64,000 bases of DNA, taken from NCBI RefSeq assembly GCF_006345825.1, contig NZ_VCIX01000091.1, positions 310,001-374,000 on the forward strand, read 5' to 3'. The translations under genes and the position numbers were made by a program. Source of the DNA: Paenibacillus paridis (GTDB lineage: Bacteria > Bacillota > Bacilli > Paenibacillales > Paenibacillaceae). This document shows, one piece after another, positions 41,627-51,888 of this stretch (position 1 is its first letter; each line of letters begins with the position of its first letter). The notes beneath the pieces are model-generated. The model was not told where the DNA came from. It made no database searches and saw only the letters and a list, made by a program, of their open reading frames with translations.

Positions 41627-42562
41627 TTGATTAAATACGTATCCAAGAAGTTTCTGTCTATGTTTGTGTCGCTGTTTGTCCTAGCTTCGGCTACTTTTTT
41701 TCTTATGAAAATCATCCCGGGCGATCCCTTTATTAGGGAAAAAGCCATTCCAGAGAAAATCAGAGAACACCTCTTTGCCATGTACGGACTTGACCAACCG
41801 ATGTGGAAGCAATACCTGATGTACCTTAACAATTTGCTGCATGGCGATCTTGGCATGTCCATGAAGCAGCAATATATGTCTGTCACTCGCATCATCAAGG
41901 AAAGCTTTATTTACTCTGCGCAAATTGGTTTATTTGCTGTTATTGTGTCGCTTGCGGCCGGTCTGATTTTGGGCATCATCGCAGCTCTTAACCACCGTAA
42001 ATGGCTCGATAGCGTAACGATTATCATTGCCGTGCTTGGGGTATCTATTCCCAATTTCCTTGCAGCATCGATTTTGCAGTATGTCTTTGGCAGCAAGCTT
42101 CGTTGGCTTAGCGTTTCTGGACTTAATGACCCTACCGATTTTATACTGCCTGTGCTTGCGTTGTCCTTTCTTCCGGCGGCCTTTATTGCGCGATTGACGC
42201 GTTCAACAATGCTGGAGGTTCTGTCAGCCGACTATATTAAGACTGCTCGTTCCAAAGGCTTGAGTGGACGAATCATTCTCGTTCGCCATGCGCTTCGCAA
42301 TGCGATACTGCCGGTAGTCACCTACATCGGCCCAATGACCGCGAATATTATTACGGGTTCCGTTGTGGTTGAACAAATCTTCGGCATTGGCGGAATTGGA
42401 AAATACTTTGTACAAAGCATAACTAACCGCGACTATACGCTCATCATGGGGCTTACTTTATTTTATGGAATTATACTGATGGCTGCGCGCTTCGTGACTG
42501 ACGTTGCCTACGGCTTCGTAGATCCGCGCATCAAGATGACAAGAGGGGGCGGAAAAGGATGA
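41627..42562 (+). CDS. oppB: Peptide ABC transporter permease OppB
   Basis: This 311-residue permease starts at TTG nine bases after AAGGAGGTG. It has the OppB-type N-terminus (IKYVSKKFLSMFVSLFVL, FFLMKIIPGDPF), about six membrane helices, and the EAA loop near ADYIKTARSKGLSGRIILVRHA, which contacts the ATPases. It forms the heterodimeric channel with OppC; the genes overlap by ATGA. Confidence 0.94.
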   Translation: MIKYVSKKFLSMFVSLFVLASATFFLMKIIPGDPFIREKAIPEKIREHLFAMYGLDQPMWKQYLMYLNNLLHGDLGMSMKQQYMSVTRIIKESFIYSAQIGLFAVIVSLAAGLILGIIAALNHRKWLDSVTIIIAVLGVSIPNFLAASILQYVFGSKLRWLSVSGLNDPTDFILPVLALSFLPAAFIARLTRSTMLEVLSADYIKTARSKGLSGRIILVRHALRNAILPVVTYIGPMTANIITGSVVVEQIFGIGGIGKYFVQSITNRDYTLIMGLTLFYGIILMAARFVTDVAYGFVDPRIKMTRGGGKG

Positions 42563-43482
42563 AGGAGCAAACCTTTACGCCTGATCAGTTTGACAAGCTG
42601 AACAAGGACGAGAAGCATACGGAAGTCGTCGTCCGCGAAAGTATTTCAGCCTGGAAAGATGCATGGCTGCGCTTGAGTTCCAATAAAATCGCGATGCTTA
42701 GCTTGATTATTCTGATCATCGTATCCTTGGCTGCGGCTTTTGGACCGATGATATCTGAGCAGGATTTTCAAACGAATCACTTGAAAGAGAAAAATTTAGG
42801 CCCGAATGCAACGTATTGGTTCGGTACGGATGACCTAGGCCGGGATTTGTTTACAAGAACTTGGATGGGGGCGGGCATATCCCTGCAGGTTGGTTTATAT
42901 GCGGCGCTTGCCGATTTGGTGCTAGGCGTCATTATCGGCGGAATTATGGGTTATTTCGGAGGGCGCGTCGATGAAATATTGAACCGCTTTTGCGAAATTT
43001 TGTACTCGATTCCAAGCATGCTCATCATCATCTTATTGATTGTCATAATGGAGCCAAGTATGTTTACCATCGTACTTGCCCTAAGTATAACCGGTTGGAT
43101 CAGCATGGCCTGGATCGTCCGAGGACAGATCATGCAACTCAAAAATCAGGAATATGTGATGGCTGCACAGGCGCTAGGCGCCAGCACTGCACGGATTTTG
43201 TTCCGGCATCTTATTCCTAATGCCATGGGACCGATTATCGTAACGCTAACGCTTACGGTGCCAAGTGCCATTTTCGCTGAAGCGTTCCTGAGCTTCCTCG
43301 GCCTAGGCGTACAATCGCCGGCTGCATCGCTCGGTACGATGATTAATGACGCGATCAAGGCATGGACGCTTTATCCATGGAGAATGATTTTCCCAGCAGC
43401 AGTGATCAGCATTACGATGCTTTGCTTTAATATTTTTGGCGATGGTCTAAGAGATGCGCTAGATCCGAAAATGAAAAAGTAG
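42559..43482 (+). CDS. oppC: Peptide ABC transporter permease OppC
   Basis: This 307-residue permease has a hydrophilic cytoplasmic N-terminus, the OppC signature YWFGTDDLGRDLFTRTWMGA, six helices and the EAA loop EYVMAAQALGASTARILFRH. It ends with the typical DGLRDALDPKMKK. It overlaps oppB by 4 bp and pairs with OppB in the membrane. Confidence 0.94.
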   Translation: MKEQTFTPDQFDKLNKDEKHTEVVVRESISAWKDAWLRLSSNKIAMLSLIILIIVSLAAAFGPMISEQDFQTNHLKEKNLGPNATYWFGTDDLGRDLFTRTWMGAGISLQVGLYAALADLVLGVIIGGIMGYFGGRVDEILNRFCEILYSIPSMLIIILLIVIMEPSMFTIVLALSITGWISMAWIVRGQIMQLKNQEYVMAAQALGASTARILFRHLIPNAMGPIIVTLTLTVPSAIFAEAFLSFLGLGVQSPAASLGTMINDAIKAWTLYPWRMIFPAAVISITMLCFNIFGDGLRDALDPKMKK

Positions 43483-43492
43483 GAGGTGGTTC

Positions 43493-44494
43493 ATGATGGA
43501 AAAGTTACTTGAAGTAAAGGACCTTCGTGTTAATTTCAAAGTTCGCGGCGGCGTGGTTAAAGCGGTTCGCGGCGTGAATTTTCACGTTAATAAAGGGGAG
43601 GCAGTTGCTATTGTAGGGGAATCGGGCTGCGGCAAGAGCGTAACGGCCCAGTCGCTTATGCGCTTGATTCCATCTCCTCCAGCAGAAACCAGCGGATCGA
43701 TTATGTTCAAGGACAAAGAAATTTTAAAGCTGTCCGGCAAACAGATGGAGGATATCCGCGGCAAAGAGATGGGCATGATCTTCCAAGATCCAATGACCTC
43801 GCTTAATCCTACCCTGACCATAGGACGGCAAATTACGGAGGGTTTGATCAAGCATCAAGGAATTAATGGAGCCAAAGCGACAGAGCGCGCCATTGAGATG
43901 CTTAATCTGGTTGGTATCCCGAATGCCTCTTCAAGGGTGAACCAGTATCCGCATCAGTTCTCTGGCGGGATGCGTCAACGGGCGATGATCGCTATCGCGC
44001 TTGCCTGCAATCCGTCTTTGCTCATCGCAGATGAGCCGACGACTGCGCTCGATGTTACAATTCAAGCGCAAATTATGCGGGTGATGAAGGATTTGCAGCA
44101 AAAGCTTGGCACTTCTATCATTCTTATTACTCATGATTTAGGCGTTGTAGCGGATATGTGTGACCGTGTCATTGTTATGTATGCAGGCAAAGTCGTGGAA
44201 ACAGGAACCAAGTGGGAAATTTTCAAAAATCCGAAGCATCCTTATACGAGAGGGCTGCTGCGCTCGCTGCCCCGTCTGGACCAGAGAAAAGACGAGCCGC
44301 TTGTGCCGATCTATGGCATGCCGCCGGATTTGATTAAGCCTCCTGCAGGCTGCAGCTTCTGTGCCCGTTGTGATGATGCGATGAGGGTTTGTGTGGACAA
44401 TGATCCTGAGCTTCTCCCCGTAGACGGCAATGAATCGCATGCCTCGGCATGCTGGCTCGCACATCCTTATGCAAATCGGGAGGTGTCGGTATGA
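43493..44494 (+). CDS. oppD: Peptide ABC transporter ATP-binding protein OppD
   Basis: This 333-residue ATPase has Walker [20 protein letters not shown]-loop [12 protein letters not shown], signature [14 protein letters not shown], Walker [15 protein letters not shown] and the switch His in LITHDLGV. The C-terminal oligopeptide domain carries a Cys-rich segment ([17 protein letters not shown]) like iron-sulfur-binding Opp/Dpp ATPases. It powers import with OppF; its stop overlaps the oppF start (ATGA). Two adjacent ATGs follow AGGAGG; either could be used. Confidence 0.95.
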   Translation: MMEKLLEVKDLRVNFKVRGGVVKAVRGVNFHVNKGEAVAIVGESGCGKSVTAQSLMRLIPSPPAETSGSIMFKDKEILKLSGKQMEDIRGKEMGMIFQDPMTSLNPTLTIGRQITEGLIKHQGINGAKATERAIEMLNLVGIPNASSRVNQYPHQFSGGMRQRAMIAIALACNPSLLIADEPTTALDVTIQAQIMRVMKDLQQKLGTSIILITHDLGVVADMCDRVIVMYAGKVVETGTKWEIFKNPKHPYTRGLLRSLPRLDQRKDEPLVPIYGMPPDLIKPPAGCSFCARCDDAMRVCVDNDPELLPVDGNESHASACWLAHPYANREVSV

Positions 44495-45453
44495 GTGCGC
44501 CGTTAATTGAAATTAACAATCTGCGCAAGTTTTTTAACTTGGGCGGCGGACAAACTCTCCGCGCGGTCAACGACATTACCTTCTCCATACAAAAAGGGGA
44601 AACAGTCGGTGTTGTTGGCGAATCCGGCTGCGGTAAATCGACGGCTGGTCGAACCATTATGCGTCTGTATGAGCCAACTAGTGGCGGCGTCACTTTCGAT
44701 GGGCAGGATATTTATAAGCTTGAGGGCTCCAAGCTCAAGGCCATGCGCCGTGACATGCAAATGATTTTTCAGGACCCGTATGCGTCCTTAAATCCGCGTA
44801 TGACGGTTATGGACATCATCGGCGAGGCGCTTGATATTCACAAGCTCGTTGCGAGCAAAAAAGAGCGGAAGCACCGGGTGGAAGGATTGCTGGATGTGGT
44901 AGGCCTTAATCCGGATCATGCCACGCGTTATCCGCATGAGTTCTCGGGCGGACAGCGTCAGCGTATTGGGATCGCGCGCGCGCTTGCGGTAGACCCGCGC
45001 TTTATCATCGCGGATGAGCCGATCTCGGCGCTTGATGTATCCATTCAAGCTCAAGTCGTGAACTTGATGCAGGATTTGCAGCGTAAGCTGGGATTAACTT
45101 ACTTGTTTATCGCGCATGACCTTTCCATGGTTAAACATATTAGCGATCGCGTGGCAGTTATGTATCTTGGCAAAATCGTAGAGCTTGCCGAAAGCAGCGA
45201 GCTTTACGACATGCCAGCTCATCCTTACACGAGAGCGCTGCTGTCGGCTATTCCGATTCCGGACCCTGAGGTAGAGGAAAATCGTGAGCGCATCGTATTG
45301 ACTGGCGATCTGCCTAGTCCGATCAATCCGCCGAGCGGCTGCCAGTTCCACACGCGTTGTCCGATCGCGACCAACAAATGCAAGGTCGACGAGCCGGCTC
45401 TGCTTGAAGTAAGAAAAGGCCATTTCGCGGCTTGTCACTATGCATCTGTATAA
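44491..45453 (+). CDS. oppF: Peptide ABC transporter ATP-binding protein OppF
   Basis: This 320-residue ATPase starts at ATG after GGGAGGTG. Visible motifs are Walker [21 protein letters not shown]-loop [12 protein letters not shown], signature [14 protein letters not shown] and Walker [15 protein letters not shown]. The C-terminal domain has [17 protein letters not shown]. It pairs with OppD on the cytoplasmic side of OppBC. Last gene of the operon, followed by a terminator. Confidence 0.95.
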   Translation: MSAPLIEINNLRKFFNLGGGQTLRAVNDITFSIQKGETVGVVGESGCGKSTAGRTIMRLYEPTSGGVTFDGQDIYKLEGSKLKAMRRDMQMIFQDPYASLNPRMTVMDIIGEALDIHKLVASKKERKHRVEGLLDVVGLNPDHATRYPHEFSGGQRQRIGIARALAVDPRFIIADEPISALDVSIQAQVVNLMQDLQRKLGLTYLFIAHDLSMVKHISDRVAVMYLGKIVELAESSELYDMPAHPYTRALLSAIPIPDPEVEENRERIVLTGDLPSPINPPSGCQFHTRCPIATNKCKVDEPALLEVRKGHFAACHYASV

Positions 45454-45490
45454 GCAGGATGCTTAGTTAGAGCGCGTTAGGAGCGTTTAT

Positions 45491-45546
45491 AAACAGCAAT
45501 AGAGTGGAGCAGGACATGTCCTTGCTTTGCTTTATTGCTGTTTTTT
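45491..45546 (+). terminator. Intrinsic terminator after oppF
   Basis: AAACAGCAAT pairs with ATTGCTGTTT; an inner helix forms from AGCAGGACATGTCCTTGCT. A T-run follows. Confidence 0.85.
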
Positions 45547-45600
45547 GTGCGAATGCAGCTGCCGAGCAGGCAGCTTTCGTTGGAGGCTTTGGTGGAGGGT

Positions 45601-46285
45601 TAAGCACATATAGGTTCTTACAGCGCGCAAATTCAGGTTAGTTAGTGTATGTAAGAACGTATGCGTGCTTACAGCTACCAGCCCAGCACCAATCCACACC
45701 AGCCGTGCACTATAAGCACATATAGGTTCTTACAGCACACAAATTCTGGTTAATTATTGTCTGTAAGAGCACATACATGCTTACAGCTACCAGTCCAGCA
45801 CCAATCTACGTAAACCACTGCCTGTAAGCACATATAGGTTCTTACAGCGCTCAAATTCTTGTTAGTTAGTGTCTGTAAGAACGCATACGTGCTTACAGCA
45901 ACCAGCCCAGCACAAATCCACGCAAACCACTGCCTGTAAGCACATATAGGTTCTTACAGCGCGCAAATTCAGGTTAGTTAGTGTATGCAAGAACGTATGC
46001 GTGCTTACAGCTACCAGCCCAGCACCAATCCACACCAGCCGCGCACTATAAGCACATATAGGTTCTTACAGCACACAAATTCTGGTTAATTATTGTCTGT
46101 AAGAGCACATATAGGTTCTTACAGCGCGCAAATTCTTGTTAGTTAGTGTCTGTAAAAACGCATATGTGCTTACAGCTACCAGTCCAGCACCAATCTACGC
46201 CAACCACTGCCTGTAAGCACATATAGGTTCTTACAGCGCACAAATTCAGGTTAGTCAGTGGCTGTAAGCACGCATGTGCTTTTTT
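45601..46285. repeat. 112-bp tandem-repeat array with 336-bp higher-order period
   Basis: TAAGCACATATAGGTTCTTA recurs at 45601, 45713, 45825, 45937 and 46049, an exact 112-bp period, with further units beginning near 46100 and 46214. Units 1 and 4 are almost identical, as are 2 and 5 (unit 5 shortened) and 3 and 6, giving a 336-bp super-repeat. Every complete unit contains two inverted modules flanked by TGTAAG / CTTACA (CTGTAAG...CTTACAG), one the approximate reverse complement of the other. The 112-bp length is not a multiple of three, so it is not a coding repeat. Confidence 0.9.
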
Positions 46286-46594
46286 CTCCATTACAATACT
46301 CAAGTGGTTTCAACAAACGAATTTAGGTTATTACATTAGGTAGGAAAGTTATTAGAATTGGAATGGTGATGCAGATAACTGTAAAGTCTTCAGGGGGTCG
46401 ATGACCTCCTAGTTACTTGTTGTTCACTTGAATCTTATCCTTATATAAACTGTTTTAATCAATTGAAATACGAATGTGGGTGCTCAGAATAATCAGAATA
46501 GATAAAAAGTTATTAACAATTCATCCTCGTAGTAATAAGGAATTTCTATTTTATACCCATTTTGAAGTCGCGAATTTATTAACAAAGCGTTAAT
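46286..46594. other. A/T-rich spacer between repeat array and DnaA boxes
   Basis: No gene, strong hairpin or promoter was recognised in this 310-bp A/T-rich stretch. Confidence 0.4.
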
Positions 46595-46657
46595 TGTGGA
46601 TAAGTCTGTTGATAAATTGTGGGAAATGTGGATAACTTCAATCGCATTTGTGGGTAA
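46595..46657. promoter_or_regulatory. Cluster of four DnaA boxes
   Basis: On the plus strand, TGTGGATAA (complement of TTATCCACA) is perfect at 46595-46603 and 46627-46635. TGTTGATAA (46607-46615) and TGTGGGTAA (46649-46657) differ by one base. All four point the same way within 63 bp of A/T-rich intergenic DNA. No dnaA or origin gene is nearby, so this is more likely a DnaA-titration or regulatory cluster than oriC. Confidence 0.7.
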
Positions 46658-46761
46658 CAAAAATTTGCATTTGTTTAATGCCAACATGTATTCGAAGCCT
46701 TAACCTAATCAAAGGAGCTGTGCTAAAATATGGGTAAGACGAAAATGCATAGGAGGGCATG

Positions 46762-47862
46762 ATGACTCAACTTGCAATAGTTATATTTGTTTTAGTCATT
46801 ATTTTTATTTTTGTTATTTTGATTGCGCTCATAAGATCGAGAGAAGTTAGCGGGAACCGGTATTCAGGCGGGAGGGGCAGGGTTTCTTATGGCCGGACGA
46901 ACCGGTTTGCGCCTTGGCCGGATGCAGAGCTGCCATCTGCGCTTGGCGTGCCATACGGCCATCCTGCGAGAACAGCGGCAGAGCGCCTGGAAGCGTCGCT
47001 TAGCTTGTCCTTTGAGAGCCGTGTCAAGGACCGGGTTCTAAAGGAATCTCCTCGCATGTCAAATAAAGAGTGGGACTGGACTTGGTTTGAGCTGAAGCGG
47101 TATTTTCTGATGTGCAGCCTCATGCGTAGCGTACCGATGTATAGCAGGCAGGTGGATGCCGTATGGCATGAAATGCTTATGTTTACAAGGGAATATGAGC
47201 AATTTTGCACAGCCTTTTGTGGTGAAATGATCCACCATGCGCCTCATGCGCCAGATGCGAAGCCTGTAGAGGGTGAGCGGGCTTTATTTGATTGGCTGTA
47301 TGGTGAGCTGTTCCAGCAAGCGCCGGTAAGCGGCCGAATTTGGGGAGCTTTTTACCGTACAAGCATGTCTCCGCAAAAGCTTTCCGAGCTGGCGGAATTC
47401 AGTGACGAAACGCTGCGGATTCAATGGTTTAACAGTAAGGCTCTCACTCGTTACGCGGATTTGAGCGCTACGGTTGACCATTTGATTTATCGCTTAAAGT
47501 CTCAGCTCGATGAAGCTAAAGGCAGAGATCAAGAGGGCTATGTTCAGCGAAGGAACGGCTATGATCCTGCTTTTGGTGCAGTGGGCTTATTGTCTGGAAT
47601 GCTTATTTTCCATTCTGTGTCCAGTCCAAACGATTTTGCCCAGCAGATGGACCAAGCGCAAAACGAGGAGCAGCGCAAAGCCAATGGCAGCGGTGATTCA
47701 ACCTATGCCTGCAGCGGCTCGTCTGACGACGGCAGAGACAATGACGGAGGTCATGGGGACCATGGCGGTGGGGGTGGCGACTCCTCTTGTGGCAGCGGAG
47801 GCGGCGATAGCGGAGGATCATCCTGCGGCTCTTCCTGTGGAGGAGGCGGCTGCAGCAGTTAA
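46762..47862 (+). CDS. GRDP-like protein with Gly/Cys-rich tail
   Basis: This 366-residue protein starts at ATG four bases after AGGAGGG. One N-terminal membrane helix (IVIFVLVIIFIFVILIAL) is followed by a basic linker and a domain with RQVDAVWHEMLMFTREYEQF, matching the WH...FTRxYxxFC core recalled for glycine-rich-domain (GRDP-like) proteins. A second weak hydrophobic stretch is at about residue 280. The last 50 residues are almost pure Gly, Ser, Asp, His and Cys, with eight Cys. The tail might bind metal or cross-link. Function unknown; monocistronic, with a terminator. Confidence 0.75.
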   Translation: MTQLAIVIFVLVIIFIFVILIALIRSREVSGNRYSGGRGRVSYGRTNRFAPWPDAELPSALGVPYGHPARTAAERLEASLSLSFESRVKDRVLKESPRMSNKEWDWTWFELKRYFLMCSLMRSVPMYSRQVDAVWHEMLMFTREYEQFCTAFCGEMIHHAPHAPDAKPVEGERALFDWLYGELFQQAPVSGRIWGAFYRTSMSPQKLSELAEFSDETLRIQWFNSKALTRYADLSATVDHLIYRLKSQLDEAKGRDQEGYVQRRNGYDPAFGAVGLLSGMLIFHSVSSPNDFAQQMDQAQNEEQRKANGSGDSTYACSGSSDDGRDNDGGHGDHGGGGGDSSCGSGGGDSGGSSCGSSCGGGGCSS

Positions 47863-47878
47863 TCGGAAATTTCAATTT

Positions 47879-47923
47879 AAATAGGCTGATGCTTTCCTTA
47901 AAGAGGAGCGTCAGCCTATTTTT
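47879..47923 (+). terminator. Intrinsic terminator after GRDP-like gene
   Basis: AATAGGCTGATGCTTTCC pairs imperfectly with GAGCGTCAGCCTATT, followed by TTT. It lies 17 bp after the stop. Confidence 0.82.
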
Positions 47924-48123
47924 ACATGTAGGGAGAGGATTCGTCTTTTCTTAGAGTTATCTTTAAATTTCTTGGAATAAGAACTTTTTCCGCCAAATGT
48001 AGGTGGCAGCTGTTTGTATTTGGAGCAGTTTGCAAAACTCAAGATGCAACGGCTAGTTTACAATGCTATAATATACGGGATTGTGTCAAAGCCTACAACA
48101 ACAAACGGGAGGAATACCGCTCC

Positions 48124-48753
48124 ATGAGCAAATTAATCATTTGCGACCATCCGTTAATTCAGCATAAGCTGACTTTTATTCGGAATAAAGAAACGAATAC
48201 AAAAGATTTTCGGGAATTGGTTGATGAAGTCGCTACTTTAATGTCTTACGAACTAACGAGAGAAATACCGCTTGATACGATCAAGGTGCAAACGCCTGTC
48301 GCTGAGACGGATGCGAAAGTCGTCTCCGGAAGAATGCTCGGGCTTGTGCCTATTTTGCGTGCCGGCCTAGGCATGGTTGACGGCATTTTGAAGCTGATTC
48401 CATCGGCAAAGGTTGGTCATATCGGCCTGGCCCGCGATCATGAAACGCTTCAACCGAAGGAGTATTATATCAATCTGCCGACGGATGCTCCAAACCGTCT
48501 TCTCATTGTTATTGATCCTATGCTCGCTACGGGAGGTTCCGCGATAGCAGCAATCAACTCTTTGAAGAACCATCATTGCGATCAAATTAAGCTAATGTGT
48601 CTGATTGCTGCTCCAGAAGGCGTGAAGGCGGTACAGGAAGCGCATCCTGATGTTGATATTTATATTGCTGCTCTGGATGAGCGTCTGAACGAGAAGGGCT
48701 ACATTGTGCCGGGTCTAGGCGATGCCGGAGACCGTATGTTCGGAACAAATTAA
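48124..48753 (+). CDS. upp: Uracil phosphoribosyltransferase
   Basis: This 209-residue enzyme converts uracil and PRPP to UMP. It has the typical Upp N-terminus ([20 protein letters not shown]), [18 protein letters not shown], the PRPP loop [11 protein letters not shown] and the uracil-contact C-terminus [18 protein letters not shown]. It lies just before the ATP synthase region as in B. subtilis, with one gene (mnaA) intervening. GGGAGGAA precedes ATG. Confidence 0.97.
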   Translation: MSKLIICDHPLIQHKLTFIRNKETNTKDFRELVDEVATLMSYELTREIPLDTIKVQTPVAETDAKVVSGRMLGLVPILRAGLGMVDGILKLIPSAKVGHIGLARDHETLQPKEYYINLPTDAPNRLLIVIDPMLATGGSAIAAINSLKNHHCDQIKLMCLIAAPEGVKAVQEAHPDVDIYIAALDERLNEKGYIVPGLGDAGDRMFGTN

Positions 48754-48790
48754 CGCTAAGCCCATGATATTATATTAGGAGTGGTAGCTT

Positions 48791-49939
48791 TTGTCTAAAC
48801 TGAAGGTAATGACCATATTCGGAACGCGTCCGGAGGCAGTCAAGATGGCGCCGCTTGTGCTCGAGCTGCAGAAGCGCGAGGACGAGATTGAATCAATCGT
48901 GTGCGTAACCGCGCAGCATCGCCAGATGCTGGACCAGGTTCTCGATTTTTTCGAAATTCATCCGAACTACGATTTGAATGTCATGAAGGACCGTCAGACC
49001 CTTACTGAAACGACCGTGCGCGTGCTGGAAGGCCTTGATCCCGTGCTGGCGCAAGCCAAACCGGATATCGTGCTTGTTCATGGCGATACGCAGACGACGT
49101 TCCTGGCAAGCTACGCTGCGTTTCTGAAGCAAATTCAGGTAGGTCACGTTGAAGCTGGACTTCGCACATGGAACAAGCTTTCTCCTTACCCGGAAGAAAT
49201 GAATCGGCAGCTTGCCGGCGTGCTCTCTGATGTGCACTTTGCACCGACGGAATGGTCGGCTAACAATTTGCGCAAGGAGAACAAGTCGGATGCTGCCATT
49301 TATGTGACTGGCAATACCGCTACCGACGTATTTCAGTACACGGTAGATGAGTCGTTCTCGCACCCGGTGATCGATTGGGCAAAGGGCAAACGGATGATTC
49401 TGATGACGGCGCACCGCAGGGAAGCGCTCGGCGAGCCGCATCGCAACATCTTCCGGGCTGTGAAGCGCATCGCGGATGAGCATGAGGATGTAGTTATCGT
49501 TTATGCCGTGCATCCTAATCCAGCCGTTCGAGAGCCTGCGAATGAAATTTTGGGCGATCATCCTCGTATCCGTTTGATTGATCCGCTCGATGTATTTGAA
49601 TTCCATAACTTCTATCCGCACGCTTATATGATTATGACGGACTCCGGCGGCTTGCAGGAGGAAGCGCCTTCTTTCGGCGTGCCGACATTGGTGCTGCGCG
49701 ATACGACGGAGCGCCCGGAGGGAATCGAAGCGGGCACGCTTGAGCTGGTAGGTACGGATGAGGAGCTTGTGTACAGTCGTGCGCGCGCACTTTTGACGGA
49801 TTCCCAGCTGTACAGCCGGATGAGCCAAGCGGCTAATCCGTACGGCGATGGCAACGCATCGGAACGGATTGTAGACGCGATTTTGCATCATTTTGGCAGG
49901 CTGAAGCAGCGTCCGGATTCGTTCACACAACGTTCATAG
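48791..49939 (+). CDS. mnaA: UDP-N-acetylglucosamine 2-epimerase (non-hydrolysing)
   Basis: This 382-residue GT-B-fold enzyme starts at TTG about 10 nt after TAGGAG. It interconverts UDP-GlcNAc and UDP-ManNAc for teichoic or secondary cell-wall polymers. Visible motifs are MTIFGTRPEAVKMAPLVLEL, LVHGDTQTTFLASYAAF, VGHVEAGLRTWNKLSPYPEE, ILMTAHRREALGEPH and MTDSGGLQEEAPSFGVPTLV. The SLH-anchored protein at 24.6 kb would depend on ManNAc-containing polymer, a plausible functional link. Confidence 0.96.
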   Translation: MSKLKVMTIFGTRPEAVKMAPLVLELQKREDEIESIVCVTAQHRQMLDQVLDFFEIHPNYDLNVMKDRQTLTETTVRVLEGLDPVLAQAKPDIVLVHGDTQTTFLASYAAFLKQIQVGHVEAGLRTWNKLSPYPEEMNRQLAGVLSDVHFAPTEWSANNLRKENKSDAAIYVTGNTATDVFQYTVDESFSHPVIDWAKGKRMILMTAHRREALGEPHRNIFRAVKRIADEHEDVVIVYAVHPNPAVREPANEILGDHPRIRLIDPLDVFEFHNFYPHAYMIMTDSGGLQEEAPSFGVPTLVLRDTTERPEGIEAGTLELVGTDEELVYSRARALLTDSQLYSRMSQAANPYGDGNASERIVDAILHHFGRLKQRPDSFTQRS

Positions 49940-50072
49940 ATTGACCTGAAGCGATAGCCTGATAGGCGAATGTACAGCATACAGTAGTACTGTACGGTTT
50001 TTGGAAGTCGCAACACCTTATGTATCAAGGGTTTTGGGTAATCTTTTCATCAAAAGTTTGCACTTAATTCAA

Positions 50073-50102
50073 TTGACAAACGTGTTGCCGCTTGGATAAA
50101 AT
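50073..50102 (+). promoter_or_regulatory. Promoter of the atp operon
   Basis: TTGACA (50073-50078), an 18-bp spacer and TAAAAT (50097-50102) lie 27 bp before the first atp-operon gene. A short dyad ACAGTA-G-TACTGT lies further upstream at 49981-49993. Confidence 0.72.
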
Positions 50103-50129
50103 AAATGAGGATTGACAGGGGTATGAACC

Positions 50130-50363
50130 ATGAATAAAAAGGACAGAAGGGACAATCCGCTGTTTGCGGCCGGTCTAGTAGGCGCACTCGGAGTGCAAGT
50201 CGCTGTATGTATCTTTTTAGGCTATTGGATCGGCTCTTCTCTCGGCAGCCGCTTCGGCGATGCAAAGGGATGGTCGCTCGGTGGCATACTGGTCGGTCTG
50301 GCTGTCGGACTACTCTCAGCCATTCTGCTTGTTAAGAAGGTTATGGAGGAAGCCGATGGATAA
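50130..50363 (+). CDS. AtpZ/AtpI family protein
   Basis: This 77-residue, two-helix membrane protein has a charged N-terminus (MNKKDRRDNPLFAAGLVGAL) and GYWIGSSLGSRFGDAKGWSL followed by a second helix (GGILVGLAVGLLSAILLVKK). Such proteins lie at the start of many atp operons and are implicated in ion or magnesium handling and assembly. It overlaps the following atpI-like gene by 8 bp. Confidence 0.85.
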   Translation: MNKKDRRDNPLFAAGLVGALGVQVAVCIFLGYWIGSSLGSRFGDAKGWSLGGILVGLAVGLLSAILLVKKVMEEADG

Positions 50364-50724
50364 AATAATGAAGACAGCGTTACGTACGCTTGTTTATGCA
50401 ATGGTGGTATGCCTTATTGTATGGGCTTTCCTACCGGAATGGCGTACGGTGTCTCTCGGTCTTCTTGTGGGCTTGGCAGCAAGTTCCATGAATGCGTTTT
50501 TACTGAGGCGCAGAGTAGAAATGGTCACCCTAGGAGCAGCAGGGGTTGGACCGCGCAAGAGAGGTCTTGGTCTAGGAAACCGCATCGCGACAGTGCTGCT
50601 GGTTGCCATGATCGCCTATCGTTTTCCGGAGGATCTCAGCATGCCGGCTGCTTTAGCTGGCTGTATGGTCATGCCGTTTGTTCTTTTGGTAGCAGCGTAT
50701 ATCCACAATAAACGACAATCTTAG
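50356..50724 (+). CDS. atpI: ATP synthase subunit I
   Basis: This 122-residue, four-helix protein starts at ATG after GGAGG, inside the end of the previous gene. Hydrophobic helices start around ALRTLVYAMVVCLIVWAFL, RTVSLGLLVGLAASSMNAFL, RIATVLLVAMIAYRF and MPAALAGCMVMPFVLLVAAY. AtpI-type proteins help assemble the c-ring. Position directly upstream of atpB supports the call. Confidence 0.88.
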   Translation: MDKIMKTALRTLVYAMVVCLIVWAFLPEWRTVSLGLLVGLAASSMNAFLLRRRVEMVTLGAAGVGPRKRGLGLGNRIATVLLVAMIAYRFPEDLSMPAALAGCMVMPFVLLVAAYIHNKRQS

Positions 50725-50746
50725 CGGAAAGGGGTGAAAATTTTAG

Positions 50747-51804
<1,058 letters not shown>

Positions 51805-51888
51805 TAACTGAAACTGGCGGGGAAGGCCTAGCCCTCTTCGCCTTCGTTATGATTAAGACAATATTGTGGTGAGAAAGGAGCGGCATCT

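Noticed and set aside
45601-46285. CRISPR array
   Set aside because: The 112-bp units are homologous over their whole length with no unique spacers, and no cas genes are present.
46595-46657. Chromosomal replication origin
   Set aside because: No dnaA, dnaN, recF, gyrase or other origin-linked gene is nearby, and only four boxes are seen.
46493-46687. 64-codon minus-strand frame over the DnaA boxes
   Set aside because: A/T-rich with no start context; the DnaA-box reading explains the sequence better.
48893-49930. Long minus-strand open frame (345 codons)
   Set aside because: Antisense shadow of mnaA; basic, low-complexity composition and no start context.
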